The translations under genes were made by a program, and so were the position numbers. Of a DNA stretch of 34,376 nucleotides, positions 8,644-16,649 are shown in pieces. Under the pieces are notes generated by a model. The model was given only the letters and a program-made list of their open reading frames with translations. It was not told the DNA's origin and ran no database searches. Source of the stretch: Candidatus Hodarchaeota archaeon (GTDB lineage: Archaea; Asgardarchaeota; Heimdallarchaeia; Hodarchaeales; YT1-039). The stretch lies in NCBI GenBank assembly GCA_016840025.1, contig JAEOTF010000398.1, positions 1 to 34,376 of the forward strand, written 5' to 3'. How positions within the stretch are numbered: position 1 is the stretch's first letter; the number at the start of each line of letters is the position of its first letter.

Positions 8644-8943
8644 TTAACTGTGGTGGTAATCTTGGGGTGTTGTTCCCATCTCAATAATCTTTTTTCCCGC
8701 GACAACTTCATCAATACTATGAATCGCTCCAGCTAAATCAGCAATTTTATCTTTAATAAGCCCCCAGTCTAAACTTCCTCCTTCTATTGTGATCTTAATA
8801 TTTTCTACTTCTCGATCAGCTTCAACTAGGACAATATTGACGGCATTTATTCCTTCAATGTCCGCTAGACTGTCCGCATAAGTGAGAATATCTGGGTCAA
8901 ACGGCTTCATAACATCCAATACAATTCGACGAATTTTTGACAC
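8644..8943 (-). CDS. DUF211 family protein
   Basis: About 99 residues from the GTG at 8943 (MSKIRRIVLDV...). An ATG at 8976 would add 11 residues, but AGAAAGGTG lies just before the GTG and DUF211 proteins begin at the K-I-R-R-I-V-L-D-V strand, so the GTG is preferred. The body follows the archaeal DUF211 pattern: D-V-(M)-K-P, an I-E-G-I-N-A-V-N segment, V-E-A-D-R-E-V-E-N-I-K-I-T-I-E-G and I-H-S-I-D-E-V-V-A-G-K at the end. The fold is a small ferredoxin-like domain resembling ACT/copper-chaperone modules; biochemical function unknown. It is first in the operon with the VIT-like transporter, which hints at metal sensing or delivery. Confidence 0.85.
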   Translation of the reverse strand: MSKIRRIVLDVMKPFDPDILTYADSLADIEGINAVNIVLVEADREVENIKITIEGGSLDWGLIKDKIADLAGAIHSIDEVVAGKKIIEMGTTPQDYHHS

Positions 8944-9092
8944 AACATGCACCTTTCTTTTTAGTCCAATTTTCATCTAGAGTAATAATTATTTTCTAAC
9001 TTCAGGATAAGGTTCTAAATATGTACTGTGATTTATGTTTAAGCTTCTATCTAAATATTGTTATCAACAGTTTAAATTTCATATTTCATTAA

Positions 9093-9221
9093 TTAGCAAT
9101 GTCTGCAATGATAACATTATGATTCATATTTACAATAACTTGTGGAGAGACTTTTAATCCATAATAGGCGACCTTGGGCTACCAATAGTAAAACCTTTTT
9201 CCATTACCGCAGAATAAATGA
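9093..9221 (-). pseudogene. Decayed 3' fragment of the YbaK-like gene
   Basis: These 129 bases match 11009 to about 11138, the 3' end of the intact YbaK-like gene, in the same orientation at roughly four of every five bases. It still reads ...N-H-N-V-I-I-A-D-I and a stop. One base is missing near 9167 compared with the intact copy (ATATTATGG versus TATTATGG), so the frame is broken, and no upstream part of the gene remains. It lies just downstream of the propeller gene, so the two copies form direct repeats around it. Confidence 0.8.
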
Positions 9222-9256
9222 TTTACTGTGTTTTAGGTCTGCATTAGGGTCTTAGT

Positions 9257-10648
9257 TTATTTCCTACGTTTATAATAACCAATAATTCCTAATGGTATTA
9301 GAAAAAAGACGAAGAAAGGAGCATTAATTAGATTCTGCTTTGCGTTATCGATGATTGGACTAGATGTTGTATCAGTGGTTGTTTCAGATGGCGAAGAGAC
9401 ATTTATTTTGATTAATAACATATCTGCTTCACTACCATGCCGAAAGACATGACCTCCAAGGGCAAATCCCTCATCTGTTGTTTGAATTAATGCTGAAACT
9501 TCCTCAATATGCAGTGAGTCTCCGTAAGTTAGATTCCATTGCATAATCCCATTAGTATCCGTTTTAAACAATAATATATTCACATCATAAGGAGTAGGAT
9601 GATATATCTCCGTGTTTGCGGCAAGAACAAACCCTTTGTCTGCGGTTTGAATGATCGAAGAAACTTGTTCAGACTGTATGCCTCCGTAGGTTCGATTCCA
9701 TTGCACATTTCCATTCGCGTCTGTTCTCACCAACCATATGTCCGTCCTGCTGGCATTAAAGGAACATGTCTCTCCAATCAGAGCCAATCCTCCATCCGCA
9801 GTTTGGATAATCCCCCGCGCTCTATCATGATCAAGGCCTCCGTAGGTTCGCGTCCATTGAATATTGCCGTTTTCGTCCGTTTTTACCGCCCAAATGTCAT
9901 CCATACCACAGCCATATGAATCAGTATAACCAACAAGGATAAATCCCCCATCTATCGTCTGGATAACCGAGGATACTCCTTCAGAGTATATACTACCGAA
10001 GGTTCGCGTCCATTGGGCACTACCGTTCGTGTTTGTTTTCACCAGCCACATATCCCAATCTCCATTACCAAATGAGTTGGTTTTCCCAGCCATCGCAAAA
10101 CCTCCGTCGGTGGTTTGGATTAATGACCATGCATAATCAAACGCTGTGCCACCATAGGATTGATTCCATTGCATTATGCCCTGCGCATCTGTTTTTACCA
10201 ACCATATGTCAGAAAAACCTGCCCCATATGAATGAGTATGCCCTGCAATCAGGAACCCCCCGTCCATCGTCTGCAGTAATGAGGACGGGCTGTCGCTTGC
10301 TGATCCCCCGAAGGTTCGATTCCATTGCATTATGCCCTGCGCATCTGTTTTCACCAGCCATATGTCTATCTTCCCAGCCCCATATGATTCGGTACGACCA
10401 GCTAATGCATAACCCCCATCAACAGTCTGAATTAGTGAGGAACCGTACTCCGTTGCTGATCCCCCATAGGTTCGAGTCCATTCGATCTCAGCAGGTGTGG
10501 GAAAAGATGCTGGAGTAGTAGGTATTGCTGAACAATTCTTAATATTTCCACCTCCCGCAAGGTATTCGTGGATAGTGAGCGCATTGAACACTACAATATT
10601 AAAGACTAACATAATAAAACATGTTTTAATTAATCCTGTTTTTTGCAT
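9257..10648 (-). CDS. Surface-anchored seven-repeat beta-propeller protein
   Basis: 463 residues. A signal peptide (about 8-28) is followed by seven repeats of about 52 residues with consensus W-(T/N)-R-T-(Y/F)-G-G ... S-L-I-Q-T-x-D-G-G-(F/Y)-x-L-A-G-x-T-x-S-(Y/F)-G ... D-I-W-L-V-K-T-D-x-x-G. Seven such units suggest a seven-bladed propeller, as in delta-60/kelch-like archaeal surface proteins. The last two repeats are more divergent. The C terminus is Ser/Thr-rich, then one membrane helix and Y-K-R-R-K, so the propeller should face outside. Binding or adhesion is likely; no catalytic motif is seen. Repeats 1 and 2 share near-identical DNA, pointing to recent internal duplication. GGGATC precedes the ATG. 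Confidence 0.8.
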   Translation of the reverse strand: MQKTGLIKTCFIMLVFNIVVFNALTIHEYLAGGGNIKNCSAIPTTPASFPTPAEIEWTRTYGGSATEYGSSLIQTVDGGYALAGRTESYGAGKIDIWLVKTDAQGIMQWNRTFGGSASDSPSSLLQTMDGGFLIAGHTHSYGAGFSDIWLVKTDAQGIMQWNQSYGGTAFDYAWSLIQTTDGGFAMAGKTNSFGNGDWDMWLVKTNTNGSAQWTRTFGSIYSEGVSSVIQTIDGGFILVGYTDSYGCGMDDIWAVKTDENGNIQWTRTYGGLDHDRARGIIQTADGGLALIGETCSFNASRTDIWLVRTDANGNVQWNRTYGGIQSEQVSSIIQTADKGFVLAANTEIYHPTPYDVNILLFKTDTNGIMQWNLTYGDSLHIEEVSALIQTTDEGFALGGHVFRHGSEADMLLIKINVSSPSETTTDTTSSPIIDNAKQNLINAPFFVFFLIPLGIIGYYKRRK

Positions 10649-11004
10649 TTGAAAGATCCCAATCTTCTTTTTGATTTGTTGTTCATTTTTGTCTATCTGT
10701 GTTCTCTATACATTTTTACTTAATCTAGCTGACGATAATAATATCATCAGAAGTTCGGATATAAATCCCAACCAACTAGATCTGAATAAAGCACCCATCT
10801 CTTAATATTTAAGAGTAATCTTATTATTTATGGCTATAAATATTATTTTAAGATTTTTAATACTTAAATTCCATTGGTAAGAGTTTTCTGTGACTAGAGG
10901 AATAACTTTAACATGATATTACAGAATTAAATGAAATAATAAAGATAGAAAGTTATCTTTTTCTTTTTTTGGTTTGTTTATCTCTCTGTTTTACTTTGAT
11001 ACTG
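10649..11004. promoter_or_regulatory. Intergenic region with promoter of the propeller gene
   Basis: On the minus strand TTTATATC (about 10759-10767) is a plausible archaeal TATA box, giving a leader of roughly 85 bases. The rest is AT-rich, including a Py-rich run near 10955-10980, without a reading frame or clear structure. Confidence 0.4.
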
Positions 11005-11511
11005 CTACTTAACAATGTCCGCAATGATAACATTATGACTCATGTTTACAATAACTTGTGGAGAGACTTTTAATCCATAATATGGCGAACCTGCGCTTCC
11101 AACAACAAAATCCTTTTCCATTACGGCAGAATCAATGACACATGGTATTTCGGGCAATCCAATAGGCGGCACCCCTCCTGGAGAAAAACCTGTAAGTTCC
11201 TCGATTTCTTTTTTCTGTGCAAGGCGGTCTACTTTAGCATTAAGAATCTGCTTTAACTTATCCTTGTTAAAATGTTGGTGTCCTAAGAGGATAGCGCAGA
11301 AAAAGGTTTTTTTTCGAGTTTTTCCTATTAAAACCTTTATTATTCGGTCTATGTCTACTTCTAAAGCCTGAGAAGCGTCAGTAGATCTAGTTCCGTTCAT
11401 TGATATGTGGGGAAGGATCTCAAAATCAACCCCGGCCTGTTGTAACACCTCTACAGTTTTTTTTACTCCCGTTGGATAGTTAGCTTTCAATAGTACACTC
11501 CCATTTTTCAT
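11005..11511 (-). CDS. YbaK/ProX-type aminoacyl-tRNA deacylase-like protein
   Basis: 168 residues, the usual length of the YbaK/aminoacyl-tRNA editing domain. Seen: K-V-L-I-G-K-T near the middle, the signature F-S-P-G-G-V-P-P-I-G, then I-D-S-A-V-M-E and V-G-S-A-G-S-P. Known members remove wrongly attached amino acids from tRNA (for example Ala or Cys from tRNA-Pro). The first residues (MKNGSVLLK) could be replaced by a TTG start at residue 8, which has GGGAG seven bases ahead. The gene follows the coiled-coil gene by 15 bases. Its 3' end is duplicated at 9093-9221. Confidence 0.8.
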   Translation of the reverse strand: MKNGSVLLKANYPTGVKKTVEVLQQAGVDFEILPHISMNGTRSTDASQALEVDIDRIIKVLIGKTRKKTFFCAILLGHQHFNKDKLKQILNAKVDRLAQKKEIEELTGFSPGGVPPIGLPEIPCVIDSAVMEKDFVVGSAGSPYYGLKVSPQVIVNMSHNVIIADIVK

Positions 11512-11526
11512 TCGGCTTGTTGCCGA

Positions 11527-11919
11527 CTATTTCTCCAGCTGTTGTAATCGCGTTTCTAACTCACGAATCTTTGCATTTTGAGTTTTAAGTAGGTCAATGA
11601 GCTTCATAACAGGTGAAGTGGCTTCTTTTTGTTCAAATTCCATTATCTTTGTCTCAATATTAACTACCCTCTCTTCTAAGGGTTTTAAAGATTTAAGGAT
11701 TAGTTCATTGACCGCTGCTTCTATAGCTCCTGGGTGACTACTCAATTTATGAGATGGGCGGGTTTTTTCCTCTAAACTTGTCTCATCTCCCTCGCTTTTG
11801 AGGTAGTTTCCAAGTTCGGAATCTAATTCAGCTAATTCACTCTCAAGTGCAGCCAGTTCTTCCTCTTCTTCTTTTACCTTTCGTTGTAATGCCTCTTTAT
11901 CTAGCTCTTTTTCATCCAT
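11527..11919 (-). CDS. Acidic coiled-coil protein
   Basis: About 130 residues from ATG 11919, preferred over ATG 11937 because GAGGAG lies at ideal spacing before it. Two heptad-rich segments (about 5-45, very rich in Glu and Leu, and about 80-130) flank a Pro/Ser linker, so a long helical, probably oligomeric protein is predicted. No family is recognised. The tight spacing to the YbaK-like gene suggests co-expression, but no functional link is evident. Confidence 0.65.
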   Translation of the reverse strand: MDEKELDKEALQRKVKEEEEELAALESELAELDSELGNYLKSEGDETSLEEKTRPSHKLSSHPGAIEAAVNELILKSLKPLEERVVNIETKIMEFEQKEATSPVMKLIDLLKTQNAKIRELETRLQQLEK

Positions 11920-12027
11920 ACTTTTCTCCTCATTCATTCATATGTTCTAATCTCTTTATAACCATCTCTAATTTAGAACCATAGAGTGATAAAGGATTTA
12001 TTACTATGGTAGTTCAATTCTATTAAT

Positions 12028-13674
12028 TTAGCTTTTACTAATCTTTTCTTCAAACAATTCTTTTAGCATGAAATATGGCAGGTCCCCACTTTGGAGGATG
12101 GTGTCATGGAAAAATTTTAGGTTGAAATTATCCCCTAACTTCTCTTCCGTCTCCTTTCGGAGTTCTTGGATTAACACTTTGCCTACAAGATAGGATAATG
12201 GTTGCCCTGGAGAACTAGTATACCGCCGCACCTCAGCCTTCGCTGCCCCTTCTTCCATTTTAGCTTTTTCAACTAACATGTTGATAGCATCCTCCACTGT
12301 GCGTTGTTTAGAATGAAGTTCGACATCAACAATTATCCTGACCGCTCGCCAGATTTGCCCTAGTAAAATCACCAGTTCAACTTTTTTTGGTTCGCTATGG
12401 AAGCCCTGTTGCAGCATCATTTCCTCGCAGTAGTGGGCCCACCCTTCAACGGTTTCAGCTCCCAGATGGCTTATTAGATATGTAAGGAGATAACTTTCGG
12501 ATACAGAAATGTTACTACTATAGAAATCTAAATGATGCCCAGGATAAGCCTCATGCACCATAACATTTGAAATACTGGGATAAGAATGCCTTTTTAGTTC
12601 GTTATCATCTTTTGTAGGAGTAATATAATAGAGACCCGGTTGTTTTGGAGCATAGTAAGGGGCCGGCCCATACATCGCGAATGGGATGACCGGTGCTAGG
12701 TAGAGTGGTGTTTTAACGACAACTAGACTCTCTTCTGCGGGGATTGTGGCGAGATCGTGGGCAATAATGAATTCTTTTGCTCGTTCAGCTTCGCTTTTTG
12801 CATGTTCTAAAACCATCTCAAATGTAGGGGGATGATTAGAATTAATTTCATCAACTACTTCTTCGTATGTCTTATTGGGGTTAATTTCTTTCGCTACTTG
12901 TTCAGCACGATGAGTTAATGATTCTAGAAGTTCATAACCCTTTGTTAAAATCGTTTCTCGATCCCACGGAAGTTTTCTCAAACGTAATAATTCTTCAAAG
13001 TTTTCCTTTCCTAATGCCCAAGCGAATTCATCTTCATCAACAGGTAAGCTTTGAATCCATTCACTGTGGATTTTGATAGCTGCTGCCGCTTCTGTGACTA
13101 CTCCCGTTAGATCATTTTGTAGAGCTTCTGGGAGAGAAGTACTACTAAAGATACTTGCAAGATATTGAAAGAAATGTGGAGCTAATTGAATCATCTCAAA
13201 TGCTGTCTCTTTCCATACCTTTGGGATGGGAGTATTATCAAATCGAGAACGAAACTCCTCTAAATATTTAGGAAGTGCGTGAAGTCGAGCAGTAACTACT
13301 TCTGCTACATGAATAGTAGGCCCTTTCCGTTGTAACAGAGTGAAGATGATTGTTTGGGTTATATCTAGTCCATAAGGGTTTTTTCGCCAAGTTGGGAAGG
13401 CTTTATGTAGAAATTGAAAGATTTCGTTGCTACTGTCTAATCTTCTTAAAGAAAACCTGTTTTCAAGACTTAATTTATTAATATCAACTTGATTGAGCTC
13501 ATAGATACATTTAGCATATTCAGAGACAAACTCTTCATAAAATTCTTTAGTGCCAACCTCTGTCTCTTTTTCGTACTCCACTTTTCCAAGATAGGCTGCT
13601 GCACTCGGCATATATTTGTAAAAAACTGCTACTAATCTCTTATGCAATTCCTCGAATTTTTGATCCTCTGACAT
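12028..13674 (-). CDS. DUF885 family protein (putative zinc-dependent peptidase)
   Basis: 548 residues from ATG 13674; GAGGG sits 8 bases upstream, so the in-frame TTG at 13689 is not needed. H374-E-A-Y-P-G-H-H381 is the conserved DUF885 motif (HEAxPGHH), a gluzincin-like zinc site; a later E in the segment E-G-W-A-H-Y-C-E-E is the expected third ligand region. The C-terminal G-Q-P-L-S-Y-L-V-G-K is also typical. There is no signal peptide, so it should be cytosolic, unlike many bacterial members. Peptide or ester hydrolysis is the family assumption and is not proven. It is a single gene with 420 bases of upstream space. Confidence 0.85.
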   Translation of the reverse strand: MSEDQKFEELHKRLVAVFYKYMPSAAAYLGKVEYEKETEVGTKEFYEEFVSEYAKCIYELNQVDINKLSLENRFSLRRLDSSNEIFQFLHKAFPTWRKNPYGLDITQTIIFTLLQRKGPTIHVAEVVTARLHALPKYLEEFRSRFDNTPIPKVWKETAFEMIQLAPHFFQYLASIFSSTSLPEALQNDLTGVVTEAAAAIKIHSEWIQSLPVDEDEFAWALGKENFEELLRLRKLPWDRETILTKGYELLESLTHRAEQVAKEINPNKTYEEVVDEINSNHPPTFEMVLEHAKSEAERAKEFIIAHDLATIPAEESLVVVKTPLYLAPVIPFAMYGPAPYYAPKQPGLYYITPTKDDNELKRHSYPSISNVMVHEAYPGHHLDFYSSNISVSESYLLTYLISHLGAETVEGWAHYCEEMMLQQGFHSEPKKVELVILLGQIWRAVRIIVDVELHSKQRTVEDAINMLVEKAKMEEGAAKAEVRRYTSSPGQPLSYLVGKVLIQELRKETEEKLGDNFNLKFFHDTILQSGDLPYFMLKELFEEKISKS

Positions 13675-13766
13675 TACGTTTTCCCTCAAATATGTCTTTT
13701 TTCTTTAATATTAAATTAATTGATAATACTTCATTGAGTTGATTAAGATTTTTTCTCTAGATTAAT

Positions 13767-13902
13767 CTAATCTCCTTCACTTCTTAGATATTCTTTAGAT
13801 TCTGAAAGTAATTCTGCTAATTTATTCTTTAATAAAATCATTTTTTCCTCTTTTTCTCATTTTAGGTATATTTTCTCTTTTTTTAGGTTCTTTCTTACCC
13901 AT
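13767..13902 (-). CDS. Two overlapping tiny reading frames, or one frameshifted small gene
   Basis: ATG 13902 (GGAG a few bases before) opens 26 codons of a very basic peptide (M-G-K-K-E-P-K-K-R-E-N-I-P-K) ending at 13822. A second frame starts at ATG 13841 behind AGAGG and encodes a 24-residue amphipathic peptide (M-I-L-L-K-N-K-L-A-E-L-L-S) ending at 13767. Joined by a one-base shift they would form one protein of about 45 residues. They may be a pair of leader-like peptides or a small broken gene; chance is not excluded. Confidence 0.3.
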
Positions 13903-13989
13903 TAATTCACTCCTTGCTATTTTATGGCGCAATATACCCTTTAAATTCTATTTTAAGAAAAAAGTTGGGTTATATTCGGTTACTACTAT

Positions 13990-14019
13990 GGGGGTAACTT
14001 TATATATTTAAATTCCCCC
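13990..14019 (+). promoter_or_regulatory. TATA box inside an inverted repeat (promoter/operator of the zinc-ribbon operon)
   Basis: CTTTATATATTTA (about 13998-14010) is a strong archaeal TATA element. It is flanked symmetrically by GGGGGTAA (13990-13997) and TTCCCCC (14013-14019). A factor bound to these arms would cover the TATA box. The first gene starts at 14111 with AGGAGG at 14101-14106, so the leader is about 75-80 bases; it also contains an imperfect inverted repeat (TTTCTAA...TTAGAAA). Confidence 0.55.
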
Positions 14020-14110
14020 TTAATTATTATGCACCAATATCAAATTCATCCAATTAATTCCTTTCTAACTAATACGATACACCTTAGAAAGTTAGATACC
14101 AGGAGGATGG

Positions 14111-14974
14111 ATGTTTCATATAGGGGTGATGTTATCAATGGCTAATTTAAAGCTTATTTTTGGTGTTGTGATCTGTGGTTTTGCTGTATTCGGTTTAGTA
14201 ATTAGTTTGCCTATGCTGATATTTAGTGGGTTATTTATCTATGATTCGCCTGTGGATATTAGTGCTCCAAATGCCTATGCAGTTGTAGTTTCTCTCGGTG
14301 TTTCTGCTCCTGATTTAGGAAGTCTACATTTAATGCAGATGAAATTCAAGGGTGAAAGTCTTTCTATGCATGAACTCTTTATAGGAATTGCACCACAGTC
14401 CCAAGTTGAAAGGTTTGTGACAAATGTACCTCACGTCATGATTACCTCAATAGGCTCCGATAGTACCGATACAAATTATGGTGATTGGCGAGATGACTTT
14501 GATGTAGAATTTATCGCTGGTACTCAACCTTTGAATATGACCTCTCCGCCTTTCTGGATTGAGGATGATATAGGTCGATTTCCTATTATGACCTGGTATC
14601 CCGAGGCAGGGCAATATATGTTAGTTATAATGAATACAGATTACTCCCAAGGTATGGAATTACAGTATCGTCAAGGGATGAAAATTGAAATTTTACGTCC
14701 AATTGGCCTTGCATTCTTATTTATTAGTTTATTTGGCATTTTGATAAGCGGACTTCTGATATATGCTGGTCGTTCAGCAGGTAAAAAAGTTAAAGCTACT
14801 CAACCACCATCTGTTCCAGTATCTCCATCTTCTTCACCTGATTCATCGGTTTACGGTGCCCCCTCTTCTAAAATTCATGAATCAGCTTTATTTTGCCCCT
14901 CATGTGGATATCACCTTCCAGCAGTTATTGGTGATAGTAATTTCTGTCCTAAATGTGGTGGAAAATTAAATTAA
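14111..14974 (+). CDS. Membrane protein with ectodomain and C-terminal zinc ribbon
   Basis: 287 residues; AGGAGG lies 4 bases before ATG 14111, and ATGs at 14129 or 14138 are alternatives that keep the first helix. An N-terminal helix (about 12-38) leads to an extracytoplasmic domain of about 155 residues, a second helix (about 198-218), a Pro/Ser linker and a cytoplasmic zinc ribbon F-C-P-S-C-G...F-C-P-K-C-G at the end. It is not recognised, but the same layout (Y-A-(V/I)-V segment, W.P..G.Y.L(V/L)I.N.D.SQG before helix 2) recurs in the next gene, so the two are paralogues. A sensor or scaffold at the membrane is inferred. Confidence 0.75.
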   Translation: MFHIGVMLSMANLKLIFGVVICGFAVFGLVISLPMLIFSGLFIYDSPVDISAPNAYAVVVSLGVSAPDLGSLHLMQMKFKGESLSMHELFIGIAPQSQVERFVTNVPHVMITSIGSDSTDTNYGDWRDDFDVEFIAGTQPLNMTSPPFWIEDDIGRFPIMTWYPEAGQYMLVIMNTDYSQGMELQYRQGMKIEILRPIGLAFLFISLFGILISGLLIYAGRSAGKKVKATQPPSVPVSPSSSPDSSVYGAPSSKIHESALFCPSCGYHLPAVIGDSNFCPKCGGKLN

Positions 14975-14991
14975 ATGGAGGATTAAAGAAA

Positions 14992-16614
14992 ATGAGTAAA
15001 AAAATGGGTTTTGGGATTTTCTTCCTATTTATCAGCTTTATATTTTTCTTGGGTGCAATCCCATTATTTGTTATGGCAAATGGGTACCTCTATGGTCCTA
15101 TGATTTCCATAAGTTCAGATGAGAGCTATGCTATCGTCTTAAATGAAGATGTTGAACTTATAGACCAGACTGAGCTCCCTTGGGAACTTAATGAGCTTAT
15201 GAAGGTGAAAATACGTGTGTACCCTGAATCAGAGAAAAATCTCAAGATAGGTATTGTTCCTACAGGTATTGCGCGTGCTTTTTATGAAAATGCAACTTAT
15301 ATTAATGTTTACTCCCCATTTGAGAGGCGTTATAATATTGTATATGGTTCTGATCAATTGGGCGATCCTTCTGGTTTCGATACGACTAGGTTAACAGCTT
15401 ATTATAACGAGTTCCGGTGGAGTCCGAAAGAGGGGAAATATTCTCTCCTTATCTTCAATAATGATCTATCACAGGGAATCCATGCTTCTTTCCAAGTAGG
15501 GGCAAAATACTATTTCTTTAAAGGGATTTCACTCGTCCTAGGCATGATTGGTGGACTTTTCTTCCTTTTCAGCTTTTTACTTATTGTCCAGCATTTTCGT
15601 GGGTCAAAAGTACAACCAATTGTATCTCCATCTACTAAACCTCAACCCAAATCTAAACCTAAACTCAAACCTCAACCCAAGCCCAAACCTGAACCTGAAC
15701 CCCAGCCTGTCACTTCTTCTCCTCCTTCTTCACCTTCTAAACCTGTCACTTCTTCTCCTCCCTCTTCACCTTCTAAACCTGTCACTTCTTCTCCTTTAAC
15801 ATCGAGAACGAAAGAAAGACAATTACCACATTTTCATAGAGCCCAACATTGGACAGGAAACCAGCTTATTTTTGCAGGTTTGGTTGTCATCGGCTTTACC
15901 GTAATTTTCTTTATTGAGACCGTCTCCCTCCTTTCTTTAGGCCTTTTTTTGCCTATTGCTGCTTCATTGATCGTCAGAGGAGATCAAAGGAACTGGGATC
16001 TTCGAAAACGACAAGAGAAGATCTTAGGGAGTATATCTACTTCTCCCAAGGAAGATAGGCAACAATGGGAAATTTACCTAAATGAGATCCGAGCCAGATT
16101 TTATGGAGATAGTGAGTATTATTCGAGTCTAGACCCTGGTTTTGATCGAATCAAATGGTTTCTCTGGGGCGGTGGTCTTACCTTCTTTGGTGTATGTACT
16201 GTACTAGATTCTTATTCTGGTCCAGGCTTTGTATTTATTGCAATTGGCATATCTATTTTTGGTTATGCTCTTTTTCGTCAGAATGAGTTGAAAAAAGAGA
16301 GTATAGTCATTAAAAAAGCAATTGATACCACTAAAAATCCCACTTTAGCAGAAATTTCACATATACTCGGAAAGCCGCAGGAGTATGTCCGAAAAAGAAT
16401 TGAACATATGGGTTCAATTGGAGAAATTAATATTAAGTTTGATCCTAAAACCGGGAGCGTTTATCACCTTAGTAACGGTATTTCGCCCTTAAATAGTAAG
16501 TCGGGTCCTTCTGTCCCTAATGAGCGAGAATACTGTGAATATTGTGGTCGAGTACTACCTGGCTCCCCTGACGAAAACAAATTCTGTCCTTCTTGTGGTG
16601 TCAAACTTCACTAA
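14992..16614 (+). CDS. Membrane protein with Pro-rich linker, winged-helix-like segment and zinc ribbon
   Basis: 540 residues from ATG 14992 (GGAGGA at 14978-14983); an earlier in-frame start at 14953 overlaps the previous gene and adds a poor leader. Order: helix (about 7-30), ectodomain paralogous to the previous product, second helix (about 182-203), Lys/Pro then Pro/Ser/Thr repeats (about 215-275), two helices (about 290-325), a helical segment, two more helices (about 395-430), a segment reading P-T-L-A-E-I-S-H-I-L-G-K-P-Q-E-Y-V-R-K-R that resembles a winged helix, and C-E-Y-C-G...F-C-P-S-C-G. It is therefore perhaps a membrane-tethered DNA-binding or signalling protein. The zinc ribbon and paralogy are seen; the function is inferred. 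Confidence 0.75.
   Translation: MSKKMGFGIFFLFISFIFFLGAIPLFVMANGYLYGPMISISSDESYAIVLNEDVELIDQTELPWELNELMKVKIRVYPESEKNLKIGIVPTGIARAFYENATYINVYSPFERRYNIVYGSDQLGDPSGFDTTRLTAYYNEFRWSPKEGKYSLLIFNNDLSQGIHASFQVGAKYYFFKGISLVLGMIGGLFFLFSFLLIVQHFRGSKVQPIVSPSTKPQPKSKPKLKPQPKPKPEPEPQPVTSSPPSSPSKPVTSSPPSSPSKPVTSSPLTSRTKERQLPHFHRAQHWTGNQLIFAGLVVIGFTVIFFIETVSLLSLGLFLPIAASLIVRGDQRNWDLRKRQEKILGSISTSPKEDRQQWEIYLNEIRARFYGDSEYYSSLDPGFDRIKWFLWGGGLTFFGVCTVLDSYSGPGFVFIAIGISIFGYALFRQNELKKESIVIKKAIDTTKNPTLAEISHILGKPQEYVRKRIEHMGSIGEINIKFDPKTGSVYHLSNGISPLNSKSGPSVPNEREYCEYCGRVLPGSPDENKFCPSCGVKLH
15706..15795 (+). repeat. 36-base tandem repeat, about 2.5 copies
   Basis: Units start at 15706, 15742 and 15778 (the last partial) and encode P-V-T-S-S-P-P-S-S-P-S-K. 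They sit in the flexible linker of the membrane protein just after a run of K-P, Q-P and E-P dipeptides. Copy number is likely variable between strains. Confidence 0.9.
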
Positions 16615-16649
16615 GCAACAAATTTCGATATAAAAGGTTGATCTTGTCC

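Noticed and set aside
15706..15795. Tandem repeat as a CRISPR-like array
   Set aside because: Units are contiguous without spacers and encode a Pro/Ser/Thr linker in frame.
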